From Streptomyces sp. NBRC 110028 (GTDB lineage: Bacteria > Actinomycetota > Actinomycetes > Streptomycetales > Streptomycetaceae), in contig NZ_BBUZ01000028.1 of NCBI RefSeq assembly GCF_001417735.1, positions 62,001-126,000 on the forward strand: 64,000 nucleotides of DNA, in the 5' to 3' direction. Below, piece by piece: positions 1-8,361 of this stretch (the first letter of the stretch is position 1; each line of letters opens with the position of its first letter). The notes beneath the pieces were generated by a model. That model ran no database searches and had not been told where the DNA came from. It worked only from the letters and a program-made list of their open reading frames with translations. Both the position numbers and the translations under genes were made by a program.

Positions 1-312
1 GCCGCCCGCTCCGTTGATCGCGGCGATCCGGTCCAGCCAGATGCCGGTGGGCTGGTTGGAGACCTTGGAGCCGCCGGGCTCGGCGGCGGCGTTGGCGGAC
101 CACTCCGGGTTGACGTACACCTTGGCGCCCGCGTACGGGTTGTCGACCTTGGCGGCCGCCGCGGACGGCTGCGCGGTGGCGGTGCCCGCGAGCGATCCGA
201 CGGTCAGGGCGGTGGCGGCCAGCAGCGCGCCGCCCGCGAACGCGGCCGCGCGGGTGTGGGTGTGGGTGCGGGGCTTGCGGGAGGGTGGGGGAGGTGAGCT
301 GATGCGGCTCAT
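1..312 (-). CDS. GH6 cellulase/cellobiohydrolase, N-terminal part (runs off window)
   Basis: Only the first 104 codons are inside the window. They encode a long Arg/His-rich n-region, a hydrophobic stretch and an AxA-type signal-peptide end near residues 40-55. Next comes an NPYAGAKVYVNPEWS segment, which matches the start of the mature catalytic domain in actinobacterial GH6 enzymes. These hydrolyse cellulose outside the cell, usually releasing cellobiose. No CBM precedes the catalytic domain, so a CBM, if present, must lie beyond the window. The ATG overlaps the stop codon of the upstream GH5 gene by one base (TGATG), so the two are probably co-transcribed and translationally coupled behind the CebR-type box at 1622. 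The GH6 assignment rests on remembered family sequence, since the catalytic aspartates are outside the window. Confidence 0.82.
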   Translation of the reverse strand, partial: MSRISSPPPPSRKPRTHTHTRAAAFAGGALLAATALTVGSLAGTATAQPSAAAAKVDNPYAGAKVYVNPEWSANAAAEPGGSKVSNQPTGIWLDRIAAINGAGG

Positions 313-1574
313 CACAGTCCTTTCAGGTGATCGCGGAGTCCGACGCCGAAAGCGGTCGGGGTGCCGTTGAAGTCGCTGATGAGGGAGGGGCCAAAGGAGC
401 AGTCCCAGGTGTTCCAGGTCCAGCCGAGGTACGAGGCGCGCTTGGTGTCCAGCCAGGCCATGACGCGGTCGATGTAGCCGTGTGAGCAGGTGTTCTCGCC
501 GATCTCACCCGCCACGAGGGGCACTTGGGCGATCACCGGGGCCAGCTGCTCGTCGAAGCAGCTCTCGCTGGAGCAGGTGTTGAAGTTGTACGTGTGCCAG
601 GCGGCGGCGAGGTTGCCCGCCGGGTCGCTCGGCTTGTACGTCAGCCACTGGCGCATGTCGTTGGAGTAGGCGAGGCCGCCGAGCAGGATCACGTTGCGGG
701 CGCCGGTGTTCCGTATCGCGGTCACCATGCTCTGCGTGCCGGCGACCGGGTAGTCGATGCCGGGGCAGCTGCCACCGTCCCGCCAGCACTTCCACGCCGC
801 CGTGAGGTCCGAGGTGGCGCGGTCCGGGAAGGGCTCGTTGAACAGGTCGAAGACCACGGCCTGGTCGCCCTTGAAGGTCTGGGCGACCGAGGACCAGAAC
901 GCCGGGGTGTACTGGGCGTCCGGCATCGGCTTCTGGCAGGTGGCGTACTCGGTGTCCGGGCAGTGGGCGTCGCCGCCGGTGTATTTACCGTGACTCCAGT
1001 GGAGTTCGAGGATCGGCGTGATGCCATGGGCCTCCAGCCGGGTCACGAACTCCTTGACCGCGTTGATGTACGTGGCGCCGCGGTACGCGGAGCCGATGTT
1101 CGACAGACCGAGCCAGCACTCCTCGTTGAGGGGGACGCGGACCGCGTTCGCCTTCCAGCCCGCGATGGCCTTGACGGACGCGTCGTCCACCGGCCCGTCG
1201 AAGATGCCCCGGCCCTGGACGCACATGAACTCACCCCCCGAGCGGTTGACGCCCAGGAGCCGCCGGGTGGCCCCGTTCTCGTCCACGAACGTGTTGCCCG
1301 CGACGCGCAGCTTCGGCGGTGTGCCGTCCTGGTCCGGCGGGGGGCCGGCCGGGTCGGTGGGGTCCGTCGGGCCGGAGCCGCCGTCGCACGCCTCGCCGTT
1401 GAGTCTGAACGCGGAGGGCGCCGGGTCCCACTGGCCGGTGGCGGTGTACGCCACGGTGCAGGCCGCGGTGGACGCGCCGGGCATCGTGGGCGCCGCGGCG
1501 GCGGTGCCCGCCATGCCCGCGAGAGTGAGAGACACGGCGGCCGCCAAGGCGTAAAGGCGCGGTGGTGCTCGCAT
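312..1574 (-). CDS. Secreted GH5 endoglucanase with a vestigial CBM2
   Basis: 420 aa, secreted; predicted to hydrolyse internal beta-1,4-glucan bonds. The chosen ATG has a GAGGAG ribosome site and is followed directly by a signal peptide (hydrophobic core about residues 9-27). An in-frame extension upstream lacks a ribosome site. The catalytic domain (about 95-420) has the GH5 acid/base in DLFNEPFPD and a nucleophile candidate in VAGEIGEN. Between signal and catalytic domain, ACTVAYTATGQWD (CBM2 start) runs straight into APSAFRLNGEAC (CBM2 end) and a Pro/Asp/Thr linker. The middle of the binding module, some 70 residues, is therefore missing while both terminal cysteines remain. It is the first gene of the GH5-GH6 operon, controlled by the CebR-like box upstream. 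Confidence 0.88.
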   Translation of the reverse strand: MRAPPRLYALAAAVSLTLAGMAGTAAAAPTMPGASTAACTVAYTATGQWDPAPSAFRLNGEACDGGSGPTDPTDPAGPPPDQDGTPPKLRVAGNTFVDENGATRRLLGVNRSGGEFMCVQGRGIFDGPVDDASVKAIAGWKANAVRVPLNEECWLGLSNIGSAYRGATYINAVKEFVTRLEAHGITPILELHWSHGKYTGGDAHCPDTEYATCQKPMPDAQYTPAFWSSVAQTFKGDQAVVFDLFNEPFPDRATSDLTAAWKCWRDGGSCPGIDYPVAGTQSMVTAIRNTGARNVILLGGLAYSNDMRQWLTYKPSDPAGNLAAAWHTYNFNTCSSESCFDEQLAPVIAQVPLVAGEIGENTCSHGYIDRVMAWLDTKRASYLGWTWNTWDCSFGPSLISDFNGTPTAFGVGLRDHLKGL

Positions 1575-1621
1575 GGAGCGACTCCTCGGGTGCACGCGCC
1601 GTCCCGTGCGGCGCTGACTGC

Positions 1622-1635
1622 TGGAACCGCTCCCA
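1622..1635. promoter_or_regulatory. CebR-type operator (12/14) upstream of GH5-GH6
   Basis: TGGAACCGCTCCCA matches the Streptomyces CebR box TGGGAGCGCTCCCA at 12 of 14 bases and lies 48 bp upstream of the GH5 start. CebR is a LacI-family repressor released by cellobiose. A strong second box for the opposite gene lies about 130 bp away. Confidence 0.7.
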
Positions 1636-1764
1636 CTGGTTGAGCTGACGGTAGCGCCAGAGGCGTACATGTCAACAGAGGCGTTCACAGATTTATCGGT
1701 CGGGGACGCTCGACCGGCCCATCTTGTTCAAAGACTTGACACTTCCTCAGAGGGAACCGACGCT

Positions 1765-1778
1765 TGGGAGCGCTCCCA
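1765..1778. promoter_or_regulatory. Perfect CebR box upstream of GH48
   Basis: TGGGAGCGCTCCCA is a perfect 14-bp palindrome identical to the published Streptomyces CebR consensus. It sits 48 bp before the GH48 start codon, where a repressor would block transcription. Confidence 0.88.
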
Positions 1779-1826
1779 CTGGTTCGCACATCCCCCCTCA
1801 TTTCCGAACCCGCGTGGAGGACCCCC

Positions 1827-4766
1827 ATGCGCGTACAGCGAGGCTCACCCTTGTCAGGAGCGCGTCGGCGGATGAGACGGCTGGTGACCGCGCTGGCAGC
1901 AGCCCTCGCGCTGCCCGTGGCCATGACCGCCGCCGGTGGGGCCGCCCCCGCCCATGCCGACGCCGCCGTGCAGTGCAACGTCGACTACAAGACCAACGAC
2001 TGGGGCTCCGGCTTCACCGCCGATCTCACCATCTCCAACCCCGGCACCGAGGCCATCGACGGCTGGACCCTGACCTACGACTACGCGGGCAGCCAGAAGC
2101 TCGGCAACGGCTGGAACGGCACCTGGTCGCAGTCCGGCAAGACCGTCACCGTCAAGAACGCGGCCCACAACGCGACCATCGCGGCCGGCGGCAACGTCAC
2201 CACCGGCGCCCAGTTCAGCTACAGCGGCACCAACGCCGCGCCCACCTCCTTCGCCGTCAACGGCGTCACCTGCCGCGGCGCCCACCAGCCGCCGATCACC
2301 GTCCTCACCAGCCCCTCCCCGGGCGCCGTCTACACGACGGGCGGCACCGTGCCGATGGCGGCCACCGCCGCGGCCGCCGACGGCGCGACCGTCACCAAGG
2401 TCGAGTTCTACAGCGACACCAAGCTGCTGGGCACCGACACCACCTCCCCGTACAGCTTCGACTACACGGACGTCCCGGCGGGCGACCTCTCGCTGTACGC
2501 CAAGGCCTACGACAGCCAGGGCGCGTCCGCCGAGTCCAGCCCCGTCGGCATCCATGTCGCGGCCGGTCCGGCGCTGGTCGCCAGCCCCACCCAGCTCGGC
2601 GTGGAGCAGGGCAAGACCGGCACCTTCGGCCTCCGGCTGTCCACCAAGCCGTCCGCCGACGTCACGGTCACGGTGGCCCGCACCTCCGGCAACACGGGCC
2701 TGACCGTCTCCTCCGGCAACAGCCTCACCTTCACCCCCGCCAACTGGAACACCGCCCAGCAGGTGACGGTTGCCGCCTCGGACTCCGGCACCGGCTCCGC
2801 GACCTTCACCGCGACCGCCTCCGGCCACACCAAGGCCGAGGTGACCGTCACCCAGCTGGCCGCGGCGAAGACGTACGACGCCCGCTTCCTGGAGCTGTAC
2901 AACAAGATCACCGCCCCCTCGGCGGGCTACTTCTCGCCCGAGGGCATCCCGTACCACTCGGTGGAGACCCTGATCGTCGAGGCGCCCGACCAGGGCCATG
3001 AGACGACGTCCGAGGCGTACAGCTATCTGATCTGGCTCCAGGCGATGTACGGCAAGGTCACCGGCGACTGGGCCAAGTTCAACTCCGCGTGGGACACCAT
3101 GGAGAAGTACATGATCCCCACCCACGCCGACCAGCCGACCAACAGCTTCTACAACGCCTCCAAGCCCGCCACCTACGCGCCCGAGTGGGACCAGCCCTCG
3201 CAGTACCCGTCGAAGCTCGACGGCAACGTACCCGTGGGCCAGGACCCCATCGCGGGCGAGCTGAAGAGCGCGTACGGCACCGACGACATCTACGGCATGC
3301 ACTGGATCCAGGACGTCGACAACACCTACGGCTACGGCAACGCGCCCGGCAAGTGCGAGGCGGGCCCGTCCGACACCGGCCCGTCCTACGTCAACACCTT
3401 CCAGCGCGGCTCCCAGGAGTCCGTCTGGGAGACCGTGACCCAGCCGACCTGTGACGCCTTCAAGTACGGCGGCAAGAACGGCTACCTGGACCTGTTCACC
3501 GGCGACTCCTCGTACTCCAAGCAGTGGAAGTTCACCAACGCCCCCGACGCCGACGCCCGTGTCGTCCAGGCCGCCTACTGGGCCTCGGAGTGGGCCAAGG
3601 CGCAGGGCAAGGGCGGCCAGATCTCCGCGAACATCGCCAAGGCCGCCAAGATGGGCGACTATCTGCGCTACGCGATGTACGACAAGTACTTCAAGAAGGT
3701 CGGCAACTGCGCCGGCGAGACCACCTGCCCGGCGGGCAGCGGCAAGAACAGCTCCAGCTATCTGCTCTCCTGGTACTACGCCTGGGGCGGCGCCACCGAC
3801 ACCTCCGCGGGCTGGGCCTGGCGCATCGGCTCCTCCCACGCCCACGGCGGCTACCAGAACCCCATGGCGGCCTGGGCCCTGAGCAACTACGCCGACCTCA
3901 AGCCCAAGTCCACGACCGGCGCGAGCGACTGGTCCACCAGCCTCAAGCGGCAGCTGGAGTTCTACCGCTGGCTCCAGTCCAGCGAGGGCGCCATCGCGGG
4001 CGGCGCCACCAACAGCTGGCAGGGCCGCTACGCCACCCCGCCGGCGGGCAAGTCCACCTTCTACGGCATGTACTACGACGAGGCGCCCGTCTATCACGAC
4101 CCGCCGTCCAACCAGTGGTTCGGCTTCCAGGCGTGGTCCATGGAACGCGTCGCCGAGTACTACAACCGGACGGGCGACGCGAGCGCCAAGACCGTGCTCG
4201 ACAAGTGGGTGAAGTGGGCGCTGTCCAAGACCACCATCAACCCGGACGGCACCTACCAGTTCCCGTCCACCCTCCAGTGGTCCGGCCAGCCCGACACCTG
4301 GAACGCCTCCAGCCCCGGCGCCAACACGGGCCTGCACGTCACCGTCGCCGACTACACCAACGACGTGGGCGTGGCCGCCGCGTACGCCAAGACGCTGTCC
4401 TACTACGCCGCCAAGTCCGGTGACACCTCGGCGAAGAACACCGCCAAGGCGCTGCTGGACGGCATGTGGGACCACTACCAGGACGCGCTGGGCATCGCGG
4501 TCCCCGAGTCCCGCGCCGACTACAACCGCTTCGACGACCCGGTCTACGTGCCCAGCGGCTGGACCGGCACCATGCCCAACGGAGACAAGATCGACTCCAG
4601 CTCCACCTTCCTGTCGATCCGCTCCTTCTACAAGAACGACCCGGCCTGGTCCAAGGTCGAGGCGTACCTGAAGGGCGGCGCGGTGCCGAGCTTCACGTAC
4701 CACCGCTTCTGGGCCCAGGCGGACATCGCCCTGGCGATGGGCTCGTACGCGGAACTCTTCGAATAG
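1827..4766 (+). CDS. Secreted CBM2-Ig-like-GH48 reducing-end cellobiohydrolase
   Basis: 979 aa. The ATG follows a GTGGAGG ribosome site; an in-frame upstream start has none. Order: signal peptide (about 1-44), CBM2 (about 50-147, both terminal Cys present), bacterial Ig-like module (about 152-245), a second beta-sandwich (about 247-345), then the GH48 catalytic domain to the C-terminus. The EAPDQGHETTSEA segment (about 385-397) holds the glutamate used as general acid in GH48. GH48 enzymes are processive exocellulases that release cellobiose and act synergistically with GH5/GH6 endo- and exocellulases. The gene is divergent from GH5-GH6 and has its own perfect CebR box, and a strong terminator follows the stop. 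The family call is secure; the Ig-type naming of the middle domains is approximate. Confidence 0.94.
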   Translation: MRVQRGSPLSGARRRMRRLVTALAAALALPVAMTAAGGAAPAHADAAVQCNVDYKTNDWGSGFTADLTISNPGTEAIDGWTLTYDYAGSQKLGNGWNGTWSQSGKTVTVKNAAHNATIAAGGNVTTGAQFSYSGTNAAPTSFAVNGVTCRGAHQPPITVLTSPSPGAVYTTGGTVPMAATAAAADGATVTKVEFYSDTKLLGTDTTSPYSFDYTDVPAGDLSLYAKAYDSQGASAESSPVGIHVAAGPALVASPTQLGVEQGKTGTFGLRLSTKPSADVTVTVARTSGNTGLTVSSGNSLTFTPANWNTAQQVTVAASDSGTGSATFTATASGHTKAEVTVTQLAAAKTYDARFLELYNKITAPSAGYFSPEGIPYHSVETLIVEAPDQGHETTSEAYSYLIWLQAMYGKVTGDWAKFNSAWDTMEKYMIPTHADQPTNSFYNASKPATYAPEWDQPSQYPSKLDGNVPVGQDPIAGELKSAYGTDDIYGMHWIQDVDNTYGYGNAPGKCEAGPSDTGPSYVNTFQRGSQESVWETVTQPTCDAFKYGGKNGYLDLFTGDSSYSKQWKFTNAPDADARVVQAAYWASEWAKAQGKGGQISANIAKAAKMGDYLRYAMYDKYFKKVGNCAGETTCPAGSGKNSSSYLLSWYYAWGGATDTSAGWAWRIGSSHAHGGYQNPMAAWALSNYADLKPKSTTGASDWSTSLKRQLEFYRWLQSSEGAIAGGATNSWQGRYATPPAGKSTFYGMYYDEAPVYHDPPSNQWFGFQAWSMERVAEYYNRTGDASAKTVLDKWVKWALSKTTINPDGTYQFPSTLQWSGQPDTWNASSPGANTGLHVTVADYTNDVGVAAAYAKTLSYYAAKSGDTSAKNTAKALLDGMWDHYQDALGIAVPESRADYNRFDDPVYVPSGWTGTMPNGDKIDSSSTFLSIRSFYKNDPAWSKVEAYLKGGAVPSFTYHRFWAQADIALAMGSYAELFE

Positions 4767-4774
4767 CCACCGCC

Positions 4775-4815
4775 GTGAGCGGCGGGTCTCCCGGAACCGG
4801 GAGCCCGCCGCTCAC
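4775..4815. terminator. Strong hairpin after GH48
   Basis: GTGAGCGGCGGG pairs with CCCGCCGCTCAC around an inner CTCCCGG/CCGGGAG stem. It starts 9 bp after the GH48 stop codon and has no long T-tract, as is usual in Streptomyces. Confidence 0.8.
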
Positions 4816-4866
4816 GCGCGTCCTCAGCCCAGGGAGGACAACGGCACCGCCCTCACCCGTGGACCT

Positions 4867-4900
4867 GATCTTCGGCCCTTGCCCGGCCGTACCGAAGATC
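4867..4900. terminator. Hairpin at the end of the DMFase-like gene
   Basis: Perfect 9-bp arms GATCTTCGG and CCGAAGATC separated by 16 bp, just downstream of the leftward stop at 4919. The long loop makes it a weaker candidate. Confidence 0.5.
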
Positions 4901-4918
4901 CGCGCCTCCCGGCGGTCG

Positions 4919-6454
4919 TCAGGCCGGGGCCGACGCGCGGTACACGCTGCGCACGTTGTCCCTCGGCCGCGGCCGGGTCTTCCCACAGGGCCCCGCCGCG
5001 AAGGCGCGCAGCAGGTTCTCGGTGGTGCGGGTGACGAAGGCGCGGGTGCGGGCGTCCATGCCGTGGTCGCGACCGTTCTCCCGGGTCCCCGCCATCAGCG
5101 CCTCGACCCAGCGCATCGTCCCGCTCGCGAAGACGCCCGCCCCGCTGTCCACGGTGTAGTACGCGGAGTCGGAGTGGCTGTGCCTGCCCCGGCAGACCAG
5201 CGGCGAGTGCGCGATGATCTCCAGCGGCTCCGGGGTGGGGTCGCCCGGGGTGACCCGGTCGTACTCCACGCCCACCAGGTGGTCGAAGGCGGTACCGCGC
5301 TCCACCCCCGTCCCCTCGAACAGCCAGTGGCCGTCCTCCAGGACGACATAGGGCGCGTCCGTCGGATAGCCCTCGTACATCACGCCGAGCAGCGACGACT
5401 CCGGAGCGGGTGCCGGGGGCAGCCGGAAGTCGGTGGTCGCCATGTCGCGGTGGGCGACCAGATAGGGGTCGTCGCGATAGGCGGTCTTGTAGCAGACCAC
5501 CGTGCGCCCGGCCGCCCCGTCCGGCCCCGGCGCGAGCCTGATGCGGCGGAAGCAGGCGTTCGCGCCGAGGAAGGCCAGATTGGTTCCGGCGTCGCGCGCC
5601 CGCGTGAGGTGCGCCCGCTGCTCCGGCGTCCAGTACTCGTCATGGCCGAGGGAGAGCACGGCCGTCGCCCCGTCGAGCACGTCCGGGTCCAGGGCGACGT
5701 CCACCCCGGTGGTGTACGCCAGCGGAATGCCCAGCCGCTCGGCGAGCACCACGGCCGCCCGCTCGTACACCAGGAACTTCTCGGCCCCGTTGCCCGCGTA
5801 CGGCCGGTCGAAGCTCACCGCCAGCGAACGCGTCCCGTACGCGCCGTCCTGCCCCTGGTAGAGGCTGAACCCTCCCCATGTGTTGTACGCCTGCCACGTC
5901 GCCGCCGCGTGCATCAGCAGCGTCCGGCCGCGCGCCCGGCGGGAGCGGACGACCATCGGCACGTACCGCTGATGGCCGTGGTCCGCGTCCAGCCGCAGCA
6001 GGTACGCGCCCTCGGGCCAGCCGGTGGTGTCGACGGTGAGGGACCGTCTCCAGCCCGCCACGACCGTACGGGTGCCGGTGATGAAGTCCGAGGCGCCCTG
6101 CCGCACTCCGGCGACCCGCCCCGAGCGCCACACCAGCCGCGCCTGCGCCCCGCCGTACCAGCCGACCCGGTAGGCCGAGACCCGGAAGCCGGGCGCCGTC
6201 GTCGATACGTACAGCCCGAACTCCTCGCCCGGCACCACGCTCACCCGGTCCGCGTACCCCTGTACCGCGGCGGCCGGTCCGAGGGACCGGACGCGCCAGT
6301 CGGGGTTGCCGGGCCGGGCCCGTTCGGCCGCCTCGCGCGCGCGGCGCGAGGCACGGGCCCTGGGCGCGGGCCGTTCCTTCCGGTCCGCGTCACAGCCCGC
6401 CACGGTGGCCCCGGCCGCTCCGGCGGCGGCTCCGAGGAAGTGCCTTCGGTCCAC
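4919..6454 (-). CDS. Tat/lipoprotein N,N-dimethylformamidase beta-subunit-like protein
   Basis: 511 aa from a GTG start. I chose this start because it places RRHFLGAAAGAAGATVAGC at the N-terminus: a twin-arginine motif, a short hydrophobic stretch and a lipobox (VAGC), giving an exported, lipid-anchored protein. After an Arg-rich linker, most of the protein resembles the C-terminal domain of DMFase large subunits (motifs AYNTWGG, LSLGHDEYWTPEQR, GANACFRR). Proteins of this family in Streptomyces are mostly uncharacterised, and an amidase role is only inferred. It is convergent with GH48 and divergent from the 90-aa gene. No strong Shine-Dalgarno precedes the GTG. Confidence 0.72.
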   Translation of the reverse strand: MDRRHFLGAAAGAAGATVAGCDADRKERPAPRARASRRAREAAERARPGNPDWRVRSLGPAAAVQGYADRVSVVPGEEFGLYVSTTAPGFRVSAYRVGWYGGAQARLVWRSGRVAGVRQGASDFITGTRTVVAGWRRSLTVDTTGWPEGAYLLRLDADHGHQRYVPMVVRSRRARGRTLLMHAAATWQAYNTWGGFSLYQGQDGAYGTRSLAVSFDRPYAGNGAEKFLVYERAAVVLAERLGIPLAYTTGVDVALDPDVLDGATAVLSLGHDEYWTPEQRAHLTRARDAGTNLAFLGANACFRRIRLAPGPDGAAGRTVVCYKTAYRDDPYLVAHRDMATTDFRLPPAPAPESSLLGVMYEGYPTDAPYVVLEDGHWLFEGTGVERGTAFDHLVGVEYDRVTPGDPTPEPLEIIAHSPLVCRGRHSHSDSAYYTVDSGAGVFASGTMRWVEALMAGTRENGRDHGMDARTRAFVTRTTENLLRAFAAGPCGKTRPRPRDNVRSVYRASAPA

Positions 6455-6554
6455 GGCCCCATCGTCCGGGGCCGCCCGCCGGCGGGCGAGCCGGAGTCGC
6501 CCGTCCGGGGTCTCGCGGGGTGCGCGGACGCCTCCCTGGCCGCAGCGTGGAGCC

Positions 6555-6827
6555 ATGACCGAGAGCGAGAGCCCGCGCGTCACCCGGCCGACGATGGTGG
6601 TGCTCGGCGTCCAGGAGGGCGAACCCCCCTACCGTCTGGTGGAGGTGGCGGGGGAACTGGTCGGCAAGGCGCACTCGGTCCTGGACATCATCGGACTCGC
6701 CCGTCAGCTCGGCTTCGACGACATCGACCTGGACGACCCGGATGTGGTCCGCTGGGTCGGCGGCGACAAGTTCACCTGGACCCCGTGGTGGCCCCGCCAC
6801 CGCCCGAAGGGCGAGCATCCCCGCTGA
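6555..6827 (+). CDS. Small conserved-looking protein of unknown function
   Basis: 90 aa, acidic in the middle (DDIDLDDPDVV) and basic, Trp/Pro-rich at the end (WTPWWPRHRPKGEHPR). No signal peptide or membrane segment. Start chosen at an ATG with GGAG close upstream; it lies divergent from the DMFase-like gene with about 100 bp between them. I do not recognise a family. The compositional change from acidic to Trp/Arg-rich suggests a small soluble adaptor, but that is speculation. Confidence 0.55.
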   Translation: MTESESPRVTRPTMVVLGVQEGEPPYRLVEVAGELVGKAHSVLDIIGLARQLGFDDIDLDDPDVVRWVGGDKFTWTPWWPRHRPKGEHPR

Positions 6828-6982
6828 GCGCCGCCGCCGGTTCGCCTCTCGGCGCGCGGCCCGGCGGGGCGGCGGGCGAGCAGCGCCCCGGCCACCGCGA
6901 GCGCGGCGAGCGCCGCGAGGACGGCCGGGGCAGGCCCCCAGGGCGGAGGCGAAGGCCCCGCCGCCGGGCGACCGCGGCAGCG

Positions 6983-7007
6983 GTGTCCACCAGCGAGGAG
7001 TGGACAC
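6983..7007. repeat. Inverted repeat upstream of the Clp-N gene
   Basis: GTGTCCA and TGGACAC separated by 11 bp, immediately upstream of the two GTCAAC palindromes. It could be a terminator-like hairpin or an accessory regulatory site. Confidence 0.45.
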
Positions 7008-7015
7008 TGTCGATC

Positions 7016-7061
7016 GTCAACCACAGGTTGACACGCCCGGGAGTGTCAACCCATAGTTGAC
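7016..7061 (+). promoter_or_regulatory. Promoter overlapped by two GTCAAC-N5-GTTGAC palindromes; leaderless transcript
   Basis: GTCAACCACAGGTTGAC (7016-7032, fully palindromic) and GTCAACCCATAGTTGAC (7045-7061) have centres 29 bp apart. TTGACA (7028-7033) lies at the end of the first palindrome, and CATAGT (7052-7057), 18 bp further on, lies inside the second. That spacing puts the transcript start on or next to the ATG at 7064. The two dyads therefore cover both promoter elements, as expected for an autoregulated operator. Confidence 0.65.
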
Positions 7062-7063
7062 GC

Positions 7064-7810
7064 ATGACGAACTCGAACCCCGAGCGCATGACGAATCCCG
7101 TACGCCTCGACGACCTGATCGAGGCCATCAAGAAGGTCCACACGGACGCCCTCGAACAGCTCACCGACGCCGTCCTGGCCGCCGATCACCTCGGCGAGGT
7201 GGCCGACCACCTGATCGGTCACTTCGTCGACCAGGCCCGCCGCTCCGGCGCGTCCTGGACGGACATCGGCACGTGCATGGGGGTCACCCGGCAGGCGGCC
7301 CAGAAGCGCTTCGTCCCCAAGGGCTCCGCCGCGCCGGACCTCGACCCCGGCCAGGGCTTCACCCGCTACACCCCGCGCGCCCGGAACGTGGTGGTCTCCG
7401 CCCAGAACGAGGCCCGCGCCGCCACCAACGCCGAGATCCTCCCGGCCCACCTCGTCCTCGGCCTCCTGGCCGAGCCCGAGGGCCTGGCCGCCAAGGCGAT
7501 CCTCGCCCAGGACGTCCAGCTGGACGCCGTCCGCCGGGCCGCCACCGCCACCCTCCCGCCCGCCGCCGACTCCATGCCCGCGCTCGTCCCCTTCGACGCG
7601 GGCGCCAAGAAGGTCCTCGAACTCACCTTCCGCGAGGCCCTGCGCCTGGGCCACAACTACGTCGGCACCGAGCACATCCTGCTGGCCCTCCTCGAACACG
7701 AGGACGGCTCCGGCGTCCTCGCGGACCTCGGCCTCGACAAGGCCGGTGTCGAGGCGGCCCTCGCCCGGATGCTGGAGCAGATCCAGGCGGCCTTCCCCGA
7801 GGAGGTGTGA
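7064..7810 (+). CDS. Clp N-terminal domain protein with N-terminal HTH-like region
   Basis: 248 aa, soluble. Residues about 12-85 form a helical region containing SWTDIGTCMGVTRQAAQKRF, which reads like a helix-turn-helix recognition unit. Two Clp-N (double) repeats follow, about 100-165 and 170-245; the motifs HLVLGLLAEPEG and HILLALLEHEDG are each preceded by a lysine/arginine-rich helix. There is no AAA+ ATPase domain, so this is not a ClpC/ClpB unfoldase. Such stand-alone Clp-N proteins in actinobacteria are thought to be regulators or adaptors. The ATG appears to be transcribed leaderless from the promoter above, whose dyads are an obvious candidate target for this protein itself. Domain call fairly sure, role inferred. 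Confidence 0.75.
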   Translation: MTNSNPERMTNPVRLDDLIEAIKKVHTDALEQLTDAVLAADHLGEVADHLIGHFVDQARRSGASWTDIGTCMGVTRQAAQKRFVPKGSAAPDLDPGQGFTRYTPRARNVVVSAQNEARAATNAEILPAHLVLGLLAEPEGLAAKAILAQDVQLDAVRRAATATLPPAADSMPALVPFDAGAKKVLELTFREALRLGHNYVGTEHILLALLEHEDGSGVLADLGLDKAGVEAALARMLEQIQAAFPEEV

Positions 7811-8023
7811 CCCCAGCCCCTCCCGGGCCGCCCGCCCCACCAGAGCCCCGGCGCTCCAGGCTCCGGGGCCTCGGTGCGAGGGGCCCACGGGCAACGGGCC
7901 ACGGGCCCCTGTGCGTCCCGGGCGCCTGCCGGCCGATCGGCCGACCAGGCGTGATGAGAGCCGAACGGGTCGTACGGGCGGCGTAGGCCGAGAGGTACGC
8001 ACATACGCCCGAAGCGTCGGACT

Positions 8024-8029
8024 TATGAT
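8024..8029 (+). promoter_or_regulatory. Candidate -10 box for a leaderless gene
   Basis: TATGAT is 7 bp before the GTG at 8037. No convincing -35 element is visible. Confidence 0.4.
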
Positions 8030-8036
8030 CCAACCC

Positions 8037-8270
8037 GTGGACATCCCCGACAGACTCATCGCCCTCCAGCAGGCCGCGGACGCCGAGCACGCCAAGCTGA
8101 CCGGACTCGCGGACATCGAACGCGAGACCCAGTGGAAGCACTGGTACGAGGCCGCGGTCACCGTGCAGGCCGCCGTCACCGAGCACGCCCGGGAAGCGGG
8201 GCTCAGCCGCGCCGCACTGGAGTCCGCGGTGAAGAGGGCCGTACGGCACCCGGCCCCGGCCGACGGCTGA
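8037..8270 (+). CDS. Small helical protein of unknown function
   Basis: 77 aa from GTG, with the consensus-like N-terminus VDIPDRLIALQQAADAEHAKL. It is wholly helical in appearance, with alternating Ala/Glu/Arg and WKHWYEAAVTVQAAV in the middle. There is no membrane segment or Cys. An ATG 12 bp upstream is in frame but overlaps the TATGAT box, so I prefer the GTG and a leaderless transcript. No family recognised. Confidence 0.6.
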   Translation: MDIPDRLIALQQAADAEHAKLTGLADIERETQWKHWYEAAVTVQAAVTEHAREAGLSRAALESAVKRAVRHPAPADG

Positions 8271-8361
8271 TCCCGGCAGGCGCGTCCGGGCTGTGTCACT
8301 CGCGCGAGCCTGGGCACCCAAGGGGGGACCGGAGGGGGGAACCTCCCCAAGGAGCACCGCC

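Noticed and set aside
1854..4703. 949-codon open frame antisense to GH48
   Set aside because: Shadow of the GH48 gene; Gly/Val/Arg-rich with no homology features.
6704..7024. Leftward frame with a hydrophobic AVLAALAALAVAGALLA stretch
   Set aside because: The rest is low-complexity Arg/Pro/Gly and it overlaps promoter palindromes; probably chance in GC-rich intergenic DNA.
4466..7060. 864-codon rightward open frame across two leftward/rightward genes
   Set aside because: It spans the GH48 end, its terminator and the DMFase-like gene antisense; no coding character.
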